The notes under the pieces are model-generated. The model was not told where the DNA came from. It ran no database searches and saw only the letters and a list, made by a program, of their open reading frames with translations. From Charina bottae (Eukaryota > Chordata > Lepidosauria > Squamata > Charinaidae), in contig JALMGJ010000060.1 in NCBI GenBank assembly GCA_023362775.1, positions 196,501-260,500 on the forward strand: a DNA stretch of 64,000 bases, given 5' to 3'. The position numbers and the translations under genes are program-made. Below, piece after piece: positions 35,383-45,971 of the stretch (within the stretch, counting starts at the first letter, position 1; each line of letters begins with the position of its first letter).

Positions 35383-36525
35383 GAATAAAGAGATACAGAC
35401 CCACAGGTCAGTTAGATATGAGCTCACTAATTCCTAAGGAATATGCAGTGGAGGTGAAGAATAGATTTAAGGCACTAGATTTAGTAGATAGGGTCTCGGA
35501 AGAACTATGGACAGAAGTTTGCAATATTGTTCAGTAGGCAGCAACAAAAAAACACCCCAAAGAAAAAGAAAACCAAGAAGGCAAGATGGCTGTCTGCTGA
35601 GACACTGGAAGTAGCCCAAGAAAGGGTTGTATACTCTCACCCTACCCATTCAACCTGTATGCAGAACACATCATGCAACGTGCTGGGCTTGAGGAATCCA
35701 AGGCTGGAGTTAAAATTGCAGGAAGAAACATTAACAATCTCAGATATGCAGATGATGCCAGTTTGATGGCGGAAAGTGAGGAGGAGCTGAGGAGCCTTAT
35801 GACAAAGGTGAAAGAAGAAAGTGCAAAAGCTGGGTTGCAGTTAAACCTCAAAAAGACCAAGATTACGGCAACCAGCTTGACTGATCACTGGCAAATAGAG
35901 GGAGAAAAAGTGGAGGCAGTGACAAACTTTGTATTTCTAGGCGCAAAGATTACTGCAGACGCTGACTGCAGCCAGGAAATCAGAAGACATCTACTTCTTG
36001 GGAGGAGAGTAATGGCAAATCTCGATAAAATAGTTAAGAGCAGAGACATCACACTGACAACAAAGGTCCGCATAGTTAAAGCAGCGGTATTCCCTGTAGT
36101 AACCTATGGCTGCGAGAGCTGGACCATAAGGAAGGCTGAGCAAAGGAAGATAGATGCTTTTGAACTGTGGTGTTGGAGGAAAATTCTGAGAGTGCCTTGG
36201 ACTGCGAGAAGATCAAACCAGTCCATACTCCAGGAAATAAAGCCAGACTGCTCACTTGAGGGAATGATACTGTATTAAAGGCAAAACTGAAGTACTTTGG
36301 CCACATAATGAGAAGACCAGATACCCTGGAGAAGATGCTGATGCTAGGGAAAGTGGAGGGCAAAAGGAAGAGGGGCTGACCAAGGTCAAGATGGATGGAT
36401 GATATTCTGGAGGTGACAGACTGACCATGGGGGAGCTGGGGGTGGCGATGGCCGACAGGAAGCTCTGGTGTGGGCTGGTCCATGAAGTCACGAAGAGTTG
36501 GAAGCAACTGAATGAATAAACAAAA
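35383..36525 (+). mobile_element. BovB LINE copy 1, 5'-truncated and internally deleted
   Basis: Target duplication agagtaaca lies at 35374-35382 and 36526-36534. The element starts in the linker after the endonuclease (ETHRSVRYELTNI-equivalent, 35390) and jumps at about 35625 from the AQER linker to GCILSPY of the reverse transcriptase, deleting most of the linker and the N-terminal part of the RT including its catalytic Asp box. It then runs to the normal BovB 3' end (gaagtcacgaagagttgg ... aatgaataaac). Confidence 0.92.
35639..36278 (+). pseudogene. BovB reverse transcriptase, C-terminal part (copy 1)
   Basis: This 201-codon frame contains NNLRYADD, the catalytic palm box, though the residues after it read ASLMAESEEEL where other copies have TTLMAESEEEL. 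It continues with KTKITATSL, FLGAKITADADCSQEIRRHLLLGRRVMANLDKIVKSRDITLTTK and the thumb-like CESWTIRKAEQRKIDAFELWCWRKILRVPWTARR block. It ends early at GMILY-stop because of a 5-bp insertion (ctgta, 36270-36274) relative to copy 3. The same insertion is in copy 2. Confidence 0.9.
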
Positions 36526-36534
36526 AGAGTAACA

Positions 36535-37798
36535 CACTAATGCCTCCCATTTTGTTCAAAATCCTGAAAGGAGTACGTTTGCTGTTTTAAATTTTTTGCA
36601 ATCTAAATGGGGTGGTTTCATTCTCATCCTCCTCAAATTATTTAAAGCAAAGACTCTAGCAGTAATGTGTGTGTGTGTGTTTGTGTGTGTGTGTTGTCTT
36701 AAACAACTGCAAGTTCCAAAACCCAAAAAGGCTTTTAATTTCTGCATCATAATGTCTTCCCTTTGGCTGATTTGGAGGAAAGCTGTAGATGTAGTTATGT
36801 TCCAATGATTCAGGGCAAGTTGAATCTATTGAGCATATTTCTTGGTGTTCACATTATAGAGACAACCAAAGTGTTCTTGTTTCCCAACAGTCACAACATT
36901 GCCAAGTCACACAGGTCAAACCTATGACTCTTTATTACTCTCAGGCTATAATCCCTCCTTAGCATGTAAAGTTGCTGTTTTTGTGCATCCATGTGTAAAA
37001 TGTCAATAATTGACTGCAAGCAAGAGTTGGTAGGTCAGATAAGGACAACTCCCATATTTTACCTACTCAAGTTATTGCTGTTTAATTTTGATTATTACAG
37101 TGTTATAGCATTGTGGTAGGAATGATAACTTTTAGTTGATTTTCGCACTTTATCTTTTTTTAGGTTTGATTGTTATTATTAGAATGGCTGTAATTTTTCT
37201 ACTTTCATGTTATCTTGTGCTAGTCTAGGACCAAAATAAAGATTGAATTTATTATTATCAATGCAATGATATCTAAGATCTCAAAGTAAATTGCTTGTTA
37301 TGAGGCCTTTTCTGAGTGTGATTCCTCAATTTTTTTCAGCTAAGGAGAAAAATAGGGCTATATGATAACATCACTCCTTGCCAGATCAGAACATTTACGT
37401 ATCATTGGCAATGTGAAGAATATAACTACCATATTAATTCATCAAGTTTTTTCTTGTCCATTCTTTCTCTATCCTGCCCTACTTGGAACCAAAGGTAGGA
37501 TTTAATTCTTACAATTATATCCCTGCTTTTCCTTCATGGAAGATAAGACAATGTAGATTGGATTCCTGTTGCTGCAGAGAAAAGTGAACCAACCTACTTA
37601 GGGAGAAGGAAAGAACAGAAATGAGAATCTTCTGTCCTTGGTTGTGATTGACCCTTTAGAACTCTGATCCCATGAACTTCCTTCCTTCCTCTCCTTGTTC
37701 CTGCTGTATTAATATTACAGTCATGTTTTCTTTGGGGTTCTGCTCTCCTTTTCGTCCATTTCACTAATGCTAATTAACCATTCCTTGGGAACCACTTA
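36535..37798. other. Unique stretch with a short (TG)n
   Basis: (TG)n-like run at 36667-36693. Otherwise nothing recognised. Confidence 0.45.
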
Positions 37799-37847
37799 CT
37801 CAGACTGAAGAAGCTCCTTGGATAAGGAGTGAAACGTTTCTACTGAG
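37799..37847 (+). ncRNA. Hammerhead-like motif, weak candidate
   Basis: Order: ctcag (37799-37803), ctgaaga (37805-37811), a hairpin ctcctt / aaggag, gaaac (37831-37835), ctgag (37843-37847). CTGANGA, a stem, then GAAA with flanking ctcag/ctgag pairing resembles a hammerhead core, and hammerheads are known in Penelope-like elements. There are extra bases after CTGAAGA and no proper stem III, so it may be only a decayed relative or chance. Confidence 0.2.
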
Positions 37848-37982
37848 AAAATAGAAATCCAGTTGACATGATTCAAGCCACAGACTGTTCCACCTGGATG
37901 ACTGAGAACCTTCATCGACTTGGGAACCACTGTTCTTCTGGATACTCCCCATCTTAATGGGGCACCAACAGACTTGTAAATG

Positions 37983-38045
37983 GATGATGATGATGATGAT
38001 GATGATGTACACCACCCAATCTCCCAATGACTCTGGGTAGTGTAA
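37983..38045 (-). mobile_element. (GAT)n attached to an L2-type tail scrap
   Basis: (GAT)n at 37983-38007 adjoins gtacaccacccaatctccca and gactctgggtagtg, the antisense of an L2 terminus. The microsatellite replaces the LINE's simple-sequence tail. Confidence 0.65.
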
Positions 38046-39371
38046 AATGGAAAGGGATGCATTGTTCCTTTCTCTTATTCTGGAATTTGGAGAAGCTTCT
38101 TTCAACCAACTCCATTAGGAAAGAGCTAAGCCGCTTAAGGTCCTTCAGTTAGGTCAGGTTTCCTTTTCTGTTTGGCCATTAATAAAAAAAATAAAAACAG
38201 CCTAACAGAGAAAAATAAGAAGGGTTGCTCCTTGGAAGCTGAACTGTCATGTGCTTTAGGCTAAGCATTTATATTTGTTCTTTTTGTCTCTGGGAGCTCT
38301 GGTTCCTCTAAAGCAAAGTAATTAGTGATTGCTTCCAGAAAAACAATCCTTTGCTTTTTATGTCTTTCTCAGTCATCTTTCTCTCCCCAGTTAGAAAAAT
38401 GCTTCTCCATCCATTGAGCTGAGGAAATTCACTGCATGATTCACTCCCCTTCCTTCCCCTTGAACACTAGAAAGATGGGATGGCACAGAGAAAGAGAATG
38501 GAAGAATGTCTGGGTTGCCTTTTAAACCCCATCCATCTTTGGTTCTTGCTCTGCACACTTTGTCTGAAACTTCACCTACAATCAGCTCCAGCTCAGTCTA
38601 TCACTGGCATAATGTGTTCGCCTGAATAGCCTGGATGAGATGCAACTTTAAAAAGAAATATGTCAAAAAAAGTCCCTCCAGCTGAAATCCCAATCCCAGC
38701 AGTGCCAGCCAATATAGACAATGGTGTGAGATGTTGGGAGCTGTGGATCAGCAACATCTAGAGGGCTTCTTCAACCCTGCTTCAAATACTGTATGTTTGG
38801 CTACTTTATGTGTTACATAAAAGATGCAAGGATGGATTGTGTACTCATGCATTGTAACATTTGAGGAATATGAAACTCATCTGAAAGCAGTAGCTCATAA
38901 TTATTCAGGCATGTTAGAAACAATAGGGAAGCCAAAGAGGGTATAGAGTTGTTATGAGGAAAAAGTGCTGAATGGTATAGGATGATGGTGAGAAGGCAGT
39001 TTTTACTGTTTTGCTTCTGCCTTCTCCCTACCTGGTCTTTGTTTTGCTACTGGGGAAAGGTCCCTTCATCCCCTATATTATAGCCCCTAGATCCTAATCC
39101 AGAAGCAAAATTTCTTTCCAATTTCTAAATAAAAGAGATAAGCAGCTGTATTGATGGGACTAATGAATAAGTCTGTGTGTACAATCAGATATTTTACTGG
39201 ACTGATAGACTGCTGAGCCTTGTGTATGAAGTCATGCTTATATAGAAGTTATGTTTGTAGGATGGGTAGGAGGATGCTAGATCTGATCCTGTTTTCCCTA
39301 TAATGGACCAAGTATTCTAAGTACTGTTGTACAATGAATCTCAAAAATAAGGGACGCTTAATAGGGAAACA
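38046..39371. other. Unique stretch, nothing recognised
   Basis: No repeat family, RNA gene or conserved frame is visible. Confidence 0.4.
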
Positions 39372-39628
39372 TTTAAGATGGCAGTACCTGGGCATCTGTG
39401 TCTGGCCTCAGAAACTACGTAGGGTTGGGCCTTGTTAGTGCTGGGATGGGAAACTGCAAGGAAATATTAGACTTGATATCTCTGTTGGAGAATTGCAAAA
39501 ATATTCTGGAAGAAAGCGCTGGCCAATCACTTCCATCTTGTTGCCGGGCAATATGTGCTGTGCCTTGAATTGTAAAAAATAAAGGTGGTATGTACAGTAA
39601 ATCAAATAAATAAATAAATAAATAAAAA
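39372..39628 (+). mobile_element. 5S rRNA-derived SINE with LINE-like tail
   Basis: ctcagaaactacgtagggtt, gggccttgttagtgctggga and tgggaaactgcaaggaaata follow the 5S rRNA internal promoter region (box A, intermediate element and box C order). The 3' part aattgtaaaaaataaaggtg and (AAAT)n is LINE-like. This is the SINE3 layout. It is too diverged to be a functional 5S gene, and the first ~40 nt of 5S are poorly kept. Confidence 0.6.
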
Positions 39629-40766
39629 TAAGACAATCGTAAGGGTTTATCAAGAGCATGCTCAGTCTGTTCTTTCAGGGTAAGCAGAATCCCATCCTGA
39701 AGAGTCCCCAAGACTGGTCGTCTACTGACCAACAGCTCCCTATTCTGGTCTGGATTTAACCTTAGCTTGTTCACATTCACTGATACCAGACATAGTCAGT
39801 GCTCATGGGTATCAATTATTTCATTGGGATTAGGTTTAAATGAGTAGTAGAAATAGCTGCAAGGTTATGGTAGGATCTGAATCAAATCTCCCTTCCCTGC
39901 AGTCTTTCTATTTTCTTTCACTGTGGGTGGTTTTTTTCCCCCTCATTCTACACACCGATTTGCTAAATTGTAAAAGAAAAACACAATAAAAGCTAATTTT
40001 TCCTCCAAACCATATCTATAGTAACTTATCTTATAAATGAAGTGTAAAAAAACCTGCAAGATTCTACCTCCAAACTAGAAAATTGTTCTGCGAGTGATAA
40101 AATAGCATTAAAAGTTAGCAGTAGGAATCTGAGTGCTAATAAACAGTCTTGTGAATAATAGAAAAGATTTTAAAATTCATAGCTCATTAAAGAGGGGTTC
40201 AGTAAGGCTCTTCTCATCTGTATGAGGTAGGTGGTAGGAAAACGAAGACTGCATTTGAATACTATTAAAGTTGTGCCATGGATAAATTATTACAGCATAT
40301 TCCATCATTGTCATCCTGAAAATATGCAATGTTTTATCTTCAGTCTTATCCACACACTGGGAGGCAGGCATCATCCCACAGTCTGAAAACGTAAGAAGGA
40401 TAATGATTATACCACTTGGGCACTGCCAGGGTCTGAATGATTGGAGCAGTCCATAAATATTGTTAAATAAATAAAGTGGAAAAGTGCCAGGTGTAGATAA
40501 TCCATCTGAATTCCTTCACCTGCTCAAAAAATTGAAAGGGAAATAGCAGTGTTTGCAAATCTGATTAAATGCTTAACTCTTCCATCTAGTAGATGGTGCA
40601 ACTATTTCTTTACAATTTAATTTGTATGTACAAATTCAACTACATAAAAGGAAATCAAGCCCTGTTCCAGTGTCCCCAGATTCAGAACTGTTTATAAATG
40701 CCTTCACACATTACACATGAGGTCTGAAAGGGATCTTCAACTGGGTTCTCTTTCTGGTAACAGTAT
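39629..40766. other. Unique stretch, nothing recognised
   Basis: No repeat family or coding similarity is visible. Confidence 0.4.
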
Positions 40767-40771
40767 GAATC

Positions 40772-41077
40772 TGTTATGGGATGTGTCTCTGAAGGGGGTG
40801 TGTGATGTGGTGGATTTTGGCGGTGCCGCTGGTTCTCAGGAAGGAGGGAGCCCATTCCAAGGAGGTGGAGGAGATAAGTGGAGGCACAGTCCGGGAGGCA
40901 ATGGTGGGAAAACGAAGAGGTTCAGGATAGCCCCGCCCTAGAGTTTCCCAGGTTATTTCCCTTTAGGTTAGGTAGAGTAGCTTAAGTCTGGCAAGATTCT
41001 GTCTATACGGTGTGATCAAATAAAGAACTGGAGTTTGAATGGACTGACTCTCCATTGTTCTTGGGCTGGGCCTGACA
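40772..41077 (+). mobile_element. Solo LTR, 306 bp
   Basis: It begins tgttatggg and ends gggcctgaca (TG...CA, with TGT/ACA inverted ends). It is flanked by the 5-bp direct repeat gaatc at 40767-40771 and 41078-41082. A polyadenylation signal aataaa lies at 41019-41024, about 55 bp before the 3' end, in a position fitting the R region. No internal retroviral sequence is present, so it is a recombination remnant of a Gypsy- or ERV-type element; the superfamily is not determined. A 74-codon frame inside it is chance. Confidence 0.8.
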
Positions 41078-41082
41078 GAATC

Positions 41083-41958
41083 CAGAAAGAAACTTCTCAA
41101 CAGCAAACCCTGCTCATAGTCTCTCTCCCTCCCTCCCTATTTTGGTAATAAAAATACTTTTTAGATTTTGCTTTTAGCTTTGCAGTCGTCATGACTGCAT
41201 CAAGTACATAGGTCAAATACACAAGGTGAAAATTTATTTCCTGTCTGCTTCTTCATTTATTACCTTGTTTATGGTAGAAGACCTGGTACACTAATTATCT
41301 CACTAATTACCACGCTAATAAAAAAAACTACACAGGAACCTGATGACCTAGAAGTTTGCTGTCTTGCTCCAGTGATTAAACTATTCCACTCTGCTAAACA
41401 CCATATTTTATGTTCTTGTCTAGTATTTATCACCTATCCTCGCTCAGCAGATTTGAACATTTCCTTCAGGAAGGTTGCAGCTTAATAATGGTTGTGATTT
41501 ATAAATCATTTTTCTGCATTAGTCTGTTTTCTTTCGTACACTTGACTGGCCTTATATGATCACGAATCATTCTCTGTCACATTGCAAAGTGGAAAGGAGT
41601 CATAACTTTTTACCAATGCTTTAAAAGAGTGATTTGTCTTCCAAGAGTAATCCAGGTCTCAACTTTCTAACTCATGTAGGACTGTTATTCTGTGCTTAGA
41701 TAATGAATCAGAAGTTCTGTTGGGTTTTCCTCCATCAGTGAGTATATTGCCTTGGAATTGCTTTGCTTTATGCTGATAAAGTTGGTGGTCAAGCTGTGAC
41801 TGTATCTGGGAATAGCATCATTCTCAATCAGTGAACAACCACAGGTCTTAATGCCCCCAGAAGTGGATGCCGTGGGTAGCAGACAAAGTCATTTATAAAC
41901 CAAGGGGACTAGAGAAACTGGGACAATAGAGGCATGCCAAAGATGGTGAACATCAAGA
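41083..41958. other. Unique stretch, nothing recognised
   Basis: No repeat family or coding similarity is visible. Confidence 0.4.
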
Positions 41959-41995
<37 letters not shown>

Positions 41996-41996
41996 G
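41959..41996. repeat. (GAT)n microsatellite at a SINE 3' end
   Basis: About twelve gat triplets directly abut the 3' end of the minus-strand SINE at 41997. Confidence 0.95.
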
Positions 41997-42310
41997 GTTC
42001 CCATGCACAGTCATGTCTGAATCTAGGGGCTGATGCTCATCTCCGTTTGTTAGCTGAAGAGCCAGCGTTGTCCGAGGACGCTTCCACGGTCATGTGGCTG
42101 GCATGACACGTGCGGAATGCTGTTACCATCCCACCGAAGTGGTACCTATTTATCTACTTGCATTTGCATGCTTTTGAATTGCTAGGTTGGCAAGAGCGGG
42201 GGTGAGTGCGGGAGCTCACTCCGTCATGCGAGGCTAGGGTCTCAAACCTCCGAACTTGCAACCTTCTGATCAACAAGCCTGGTGTCTTACCCGCTGAGCC
42301 ATTGTGCCCC

Positions 42311-42311
<1 letters not shown>
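41997..42311 (-). mobile_element. Squamate SINE, full length
   Basis: The antisense runs from tail (gcacagtcatgtctgaatcta) through gttagctgaagagccagcg and gtggtacctatttatctac to the tRNA-like head (cttacccgctgagcc). The A-rich tail is replaced by (GAT)n on one side, and (AAT)n of the next L2 lies on the other. Confidence 0.85.
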
Positions 42312-42356
<45 letters not shown>

Positions 42357-43862
42357 ATTAAACTTGTATGCTGCCCAACTCTCAATGACTCTGGGTGGCT
42401 CGCAACAATCAAAGAAATTACAATAAAATCAATAAAACGTAATATATATATATAAAAAAGATGTCAAGTGTGATGAAGTGAGGGGTCTCACTCTCCCTTG
42501 CTAAAGACCTGTCAGGTCTTCATGGCTCTTCTAAACAACAGCAGAGAAGGGGCCATTCAAATCTTTGGGGGGAACCTCATTCCAGAGGGCAGGCACTTCT
42601 GGAGTCCTGGTAGATGACATTGTTTAATCAAAGGAACCCAGAGTGCACTGATCCTGCAGGATCGAAATGGCTGGGCAGATGTTATGGGAGACAGGTAGTC
42701 CCTCAAATAACCAGGCCCTATGCCTTGTAGGGCTTTATAGATAACAACCAGCACCTTGATTCACACCAGAAACAAACCAGAAACCAGTGCAGCTCATGAA
42801 GCAGAGGTGTTACATGGGCATACCAAGGCATGCCCATTACTGCTCGTGCCTCCACATTCTGGACCAGTTGAAGCTTCTGGGTGGTCTTCAAGGGCTCTCC
42901 CTTGTAGAGCACATTGCAGTAGTCAAGCCACAAGGTGACAAGGGCATGAGTGGCTGTCTGAAGAGCCACCCAATTTAGGAAAGAACACAACTGGTGCACC
43001 AGATGGAGTTGTGTGAAGGCCTTCCTGGACAAAGCTGACACCTGCTCTTCAAGCAGGAGCTGCAAGTCCATAAAGAACCCCAGATAGCGTACCAACTTTG
43101 AAGGGGAAAATGCTACCCTATCCAAGGTCAAAGATGGAATATCCCCAGATCTGGGTGGCCAAACACCCACAGCCACTCGGTCTTGGTAGGATTGAGTTGG
43201 AGATGGTTCCTCCCCTTCCAAACTTCCACAGCCTCCAGGCAACCCATGGAACCAGTTCTGAAGGATACCATGGTTGACAGTATCAAAAACCACCAAGAGA
43301 TTAAGAGCATAAGGATGGATGCACCACCACTATCCCAGTCATTGACAAGCATGACCAAGGCTGTCTCAGTACTAATTCCTGGCCTGAAACCTGTCTGAAA
43401 TGAGTCTAGATAATCTGTTTCCTCCAGGTTCCCATCAGCTGCAAACCAACTATCTTCTCAACAACCTTCCCCAAAAAGGGAAGGTTGGAGACTGGTTGGA
43501 AGTTGTTGAAAAACATTGGGTCTATGGAAAGCCTCTTGAGGAGGGGGTGCACCACTGCCTCTTTCAAGGTAGGAGATACCACCCTCTCCTTCAGAGTGTT
43601 TTTATGATCCAAGAGGGCCCCAGATCCAGTAAACTGGTGGCTAAGCTGACAGTACAGAGAACCCTCTCCACTTCCTCAGGAGTCACCAGCTCAAACTGAT
43701 CCCAGATTATACCCCTAGACCAGGCCTCAGGCACCTCAGCCTGCTCTGCCCAGTCAGAGTCCAGAGAATTAGTGGGTGTATTAAGCCCACAGTTCCTCAG
43801 TGTGGCAACCTCACAGGATCTGATATAGTCCAAGGTTTGGAAGAAGAAGGTTAAGTTGAGTG
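42312..43862 (-). pseudogene. L2 LINE, partial, with (AAT)n tail
   Basis: (ATA)n at 42312-42354 and the antisense L2 terminus (tgactctgggtggctcgcaa) form the 3' end. Minus-strand coding pieces run from 43860 to 42557: VTPEEVERVL, LDLGPSWIIKTL, an RT start (FFNNFQPVSNLPFLGKVVEKIV), LVVFDTVNHGIL which corresponds to the catalytic Asp box, RYLGFFMDLQLLLEEQVSALSRKAF, and LDYCNVLYKGEPLKTTQKLQLVQN. The region with the catalytic Asp-Asp box is missing, and several frameshifts separate the pieces. Confidence 0.85.
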
Positions 43863-44099
43863 TAACTAATAAGCTGTTTTGTAGCTCTCTGGAGTATACC
43901 ATTATTCTTATGTGAAGCAGAGAAAATTTATATCTGTGACTTTGATATGTTGCTGCCCTTTGTTTTATAGTGGGAAGTATACGAGTGTATACAGAGGATT
44001 TATTTATAGGAGATAAGTTCATCGAGTTTATTTTAATGAAATCTTTCCTGATTTTCCATTCCTGATCCAATTTGCAAACAAATATATAGGTTGGGGGGG
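43863..44099. other. Short unique stretch
   Basis: Nothing recognised. Confidence 0.35.
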
Positions 44100-44108
44100 A
44101 AATGTATA

Positions 44109-44438
44109 AGTAAAGGTAAAGGTTCCCCCCTCACATTTGTGCAGTCGGGTCTGACTCTAGGGGACAGTGCTCATCTCCGTTTGTTAGCCAAAGAGCCAGC
44201 GTTGTCCGAAGATGCTTCCATGGTCATGTGGCCGCATGACGCGTGGGGAACGCTGTTACCTACCCACCAAAGTGGTACATATTCATCTACTTGCATTTGC
44301 ATGCTTTCCAATTGCTAGGTTGGCAAGAGCTGGAGCTAGTGCAGGAGCTCACTCCATCACGCAAGGCTAGGGATTCGAACCTCCGAACTTGCGATCTTCC
44401 AATTGACAAGCCTGGTGTCTTACCCGCTGAGCCACAGA
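44109..44438 (-). mobile_element. Squamate SINE with target duplication
   Basis: It is complete from tail (gtgcagtcgggtctgactct) to head (cttacccgctgagccaca). The direct repeat aaatgtata lies at 44100-44108 and 44439-44447. The tail hairpin carries mismatches. Confidence 0.88.
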
Positions 44439-44476
44439 AAATGTATACATGTCTGCAAATAACACACATATACAAT

Positions 44477-44930
44477 TGTCAGAGGGAGCGCGCGGAGATG
44501 GAGCAGCCTGCCTCTCTCCTAGGCACCAGTGATCCACGTACTATGCAGTAAATAGACTCCAAACAGAAGTTATATCAAATATCCTATTTACTTTATATAC
44601 ATACGTATTTACAGATCACTTCCACAAGTAACAAATGATACACCATCAACGATACAGCTTTCACAAGGTAAAATGGGAATAATGGGAAATGAGAATGTCT
44701 CTGCATATATAGTGAACCTGACCAATCACATTATAGGTCACTCTCGTTATTCACCACACCCAACCTAACTCTAAGCACCTGTTGAATGAGTCACACATGA
44801 CACATCATTCCTACAACAATGGCTGCTAATTGGGTGACTGTGCAGAATATTTCACCTTTTACCTAGAAATCAAGCCTCTCTGTATAATTTATATCTAGAA
44901 GTAAATTCCTGGGTTTATCAAACCCCAACA
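44477..44930 (-). repeat. 3' LTR of the copia element
   Basis: It is identical to the 5' LTR except for one base near its outer end. It is preceded by the short purine tract gaagggg (about 44931-44937 antisense), which serves as the plus-strand primer site. Confidence 0.95.
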
Positions 44931-44958
44931 CCCCTTCAATTTACAATAGATATTACAT

Positions 44959-45077
44959 TCAATTGTACAGAATAGAAGACATACACATTTGAGATATACA
45001 CATCCTATGTCTCTCTAAGCTTAGAGGCTTTGTCATCACATCTGCTACATTACACTCAGATGGACAATATTGCAAAT
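44959..45077 (-). pseudogene. copia RNase H, last ~38 residues only
   Basis: In another frame the minus strand reads QYCPSECNVADVMTKPLSLERH, the well-known end of copia RNase H (pattern NVADxxTKPL). The body of RNase H between EYVISQ and this piece is deleted. The stop is at 44959-44961, shortly before the purine tract. Confidence 0.8.
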
Positions 45078-45101
45078 CAATACAATACAATAAACTTCCA
45101 A

Positions 45102-45971
45102 TTATTGACTGATCACATATTCTTGATCACATGAAGTTTGTTCATCGTCTCCAGTCTCTGTTTTAACAAAATCTGTTGTCATCGGGGTTGAAACTTCTTT
45201 ACACTGTTCCATATTGTTCTCTCTTATCAGTGCTTCAATCTTCTTCCGCTGCTCTAGAACATAACCCCCATCAACCTTCTGAATACCCATACCTAGGTAA
45301 TTCTTAATTTCTCCCAGATCTTTGACATCAAAGTGCTGTTTCAGATTTTCAGTAAATTCAATTACCCTGCTTTGATCTTTCGCTATAAGACACAAATCGT
45401 CTACAAAAATCACAAGCAAAATCTGTTCATCGTTTTCACATTGCTTTACATACAGACATGGGTCAGCTATACTACACTTGAATCCCATTCTTTGTAATTG
45501 TAATGCTTTCTGCAACTTGTATACCCCTCCTGCAATATTTGATTCATATCCTGGGGCTTCAATCATATAGATCTCTTCATTCAAATCAGCATGCAAATAT
45601 GCTGTTGTGATATCATAATGCTGTACTACACAATTCCCAGCTGCTACCATTGCTAAGGAAAACCTAAATGTCTCCCCTCTTAGCGTTGGTGCAAAAACTT
45701 CATCATAAGTCTGATTCTTTATCTGGGAAAATCCTTGTGCTACCAACCTAGCCTTATACTGAATATCACCATTCACTAAGGTTTTCTTCTTATACACCCA
45801 TCTACAGCCTACTGCTCTATGCCCCTGAGGCAGCCTAGTAGATTTGAAAACCTTATGAGAATTAATGGCTTTCATTTCCACATCCATTGCAGCTTTCCAT
45901 CTACTCTGCTCGTGTTGTGGCAACTCCAATACGTCCTTGTAATTATGAGGTTCATAATCAATGAAGCACAT
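45102..45971 (-). pseudogene. copia reverse transcriptase, internally deleted
   Basis: RT_copia landmarks: AMDVEMKAI, VGCRWVYKKK, KARLVAQGFSQ, then the first catalytic Asp in VQHYDITTAYLHADLNEEIYM (about residue 120) and the Asp pair in LLVIFVDDLCLIAKD (about residues 191-192). Between them GGVYKLQKALQ joins LQRMGF directly: the usual 'ALYGLKQ(S/A)xRxW' stretch is missing, an in-frame deletion near 45490-45520. DLGEIKNYLGMGIQ and STPM follow. The frame ends at EYVISQ-stop just before the RNase H domain. It could not support reverse transcription. Confidence 0.9.

Noticed and set aside
39372..39470. 5S rRNA gene
   Set aside because: Only the internal region is similar, the flanks are those of a SINE, and no T-run terminator follows the 5S part.
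44471..44480. Copia LTR starting at ttgtcag with a 6-bp target
   Set aside because: The opposite LTR starts at tgtcag after ccc, and acaat on both sides gives a clean 5-bp duplication, so the boundary is at 44477.
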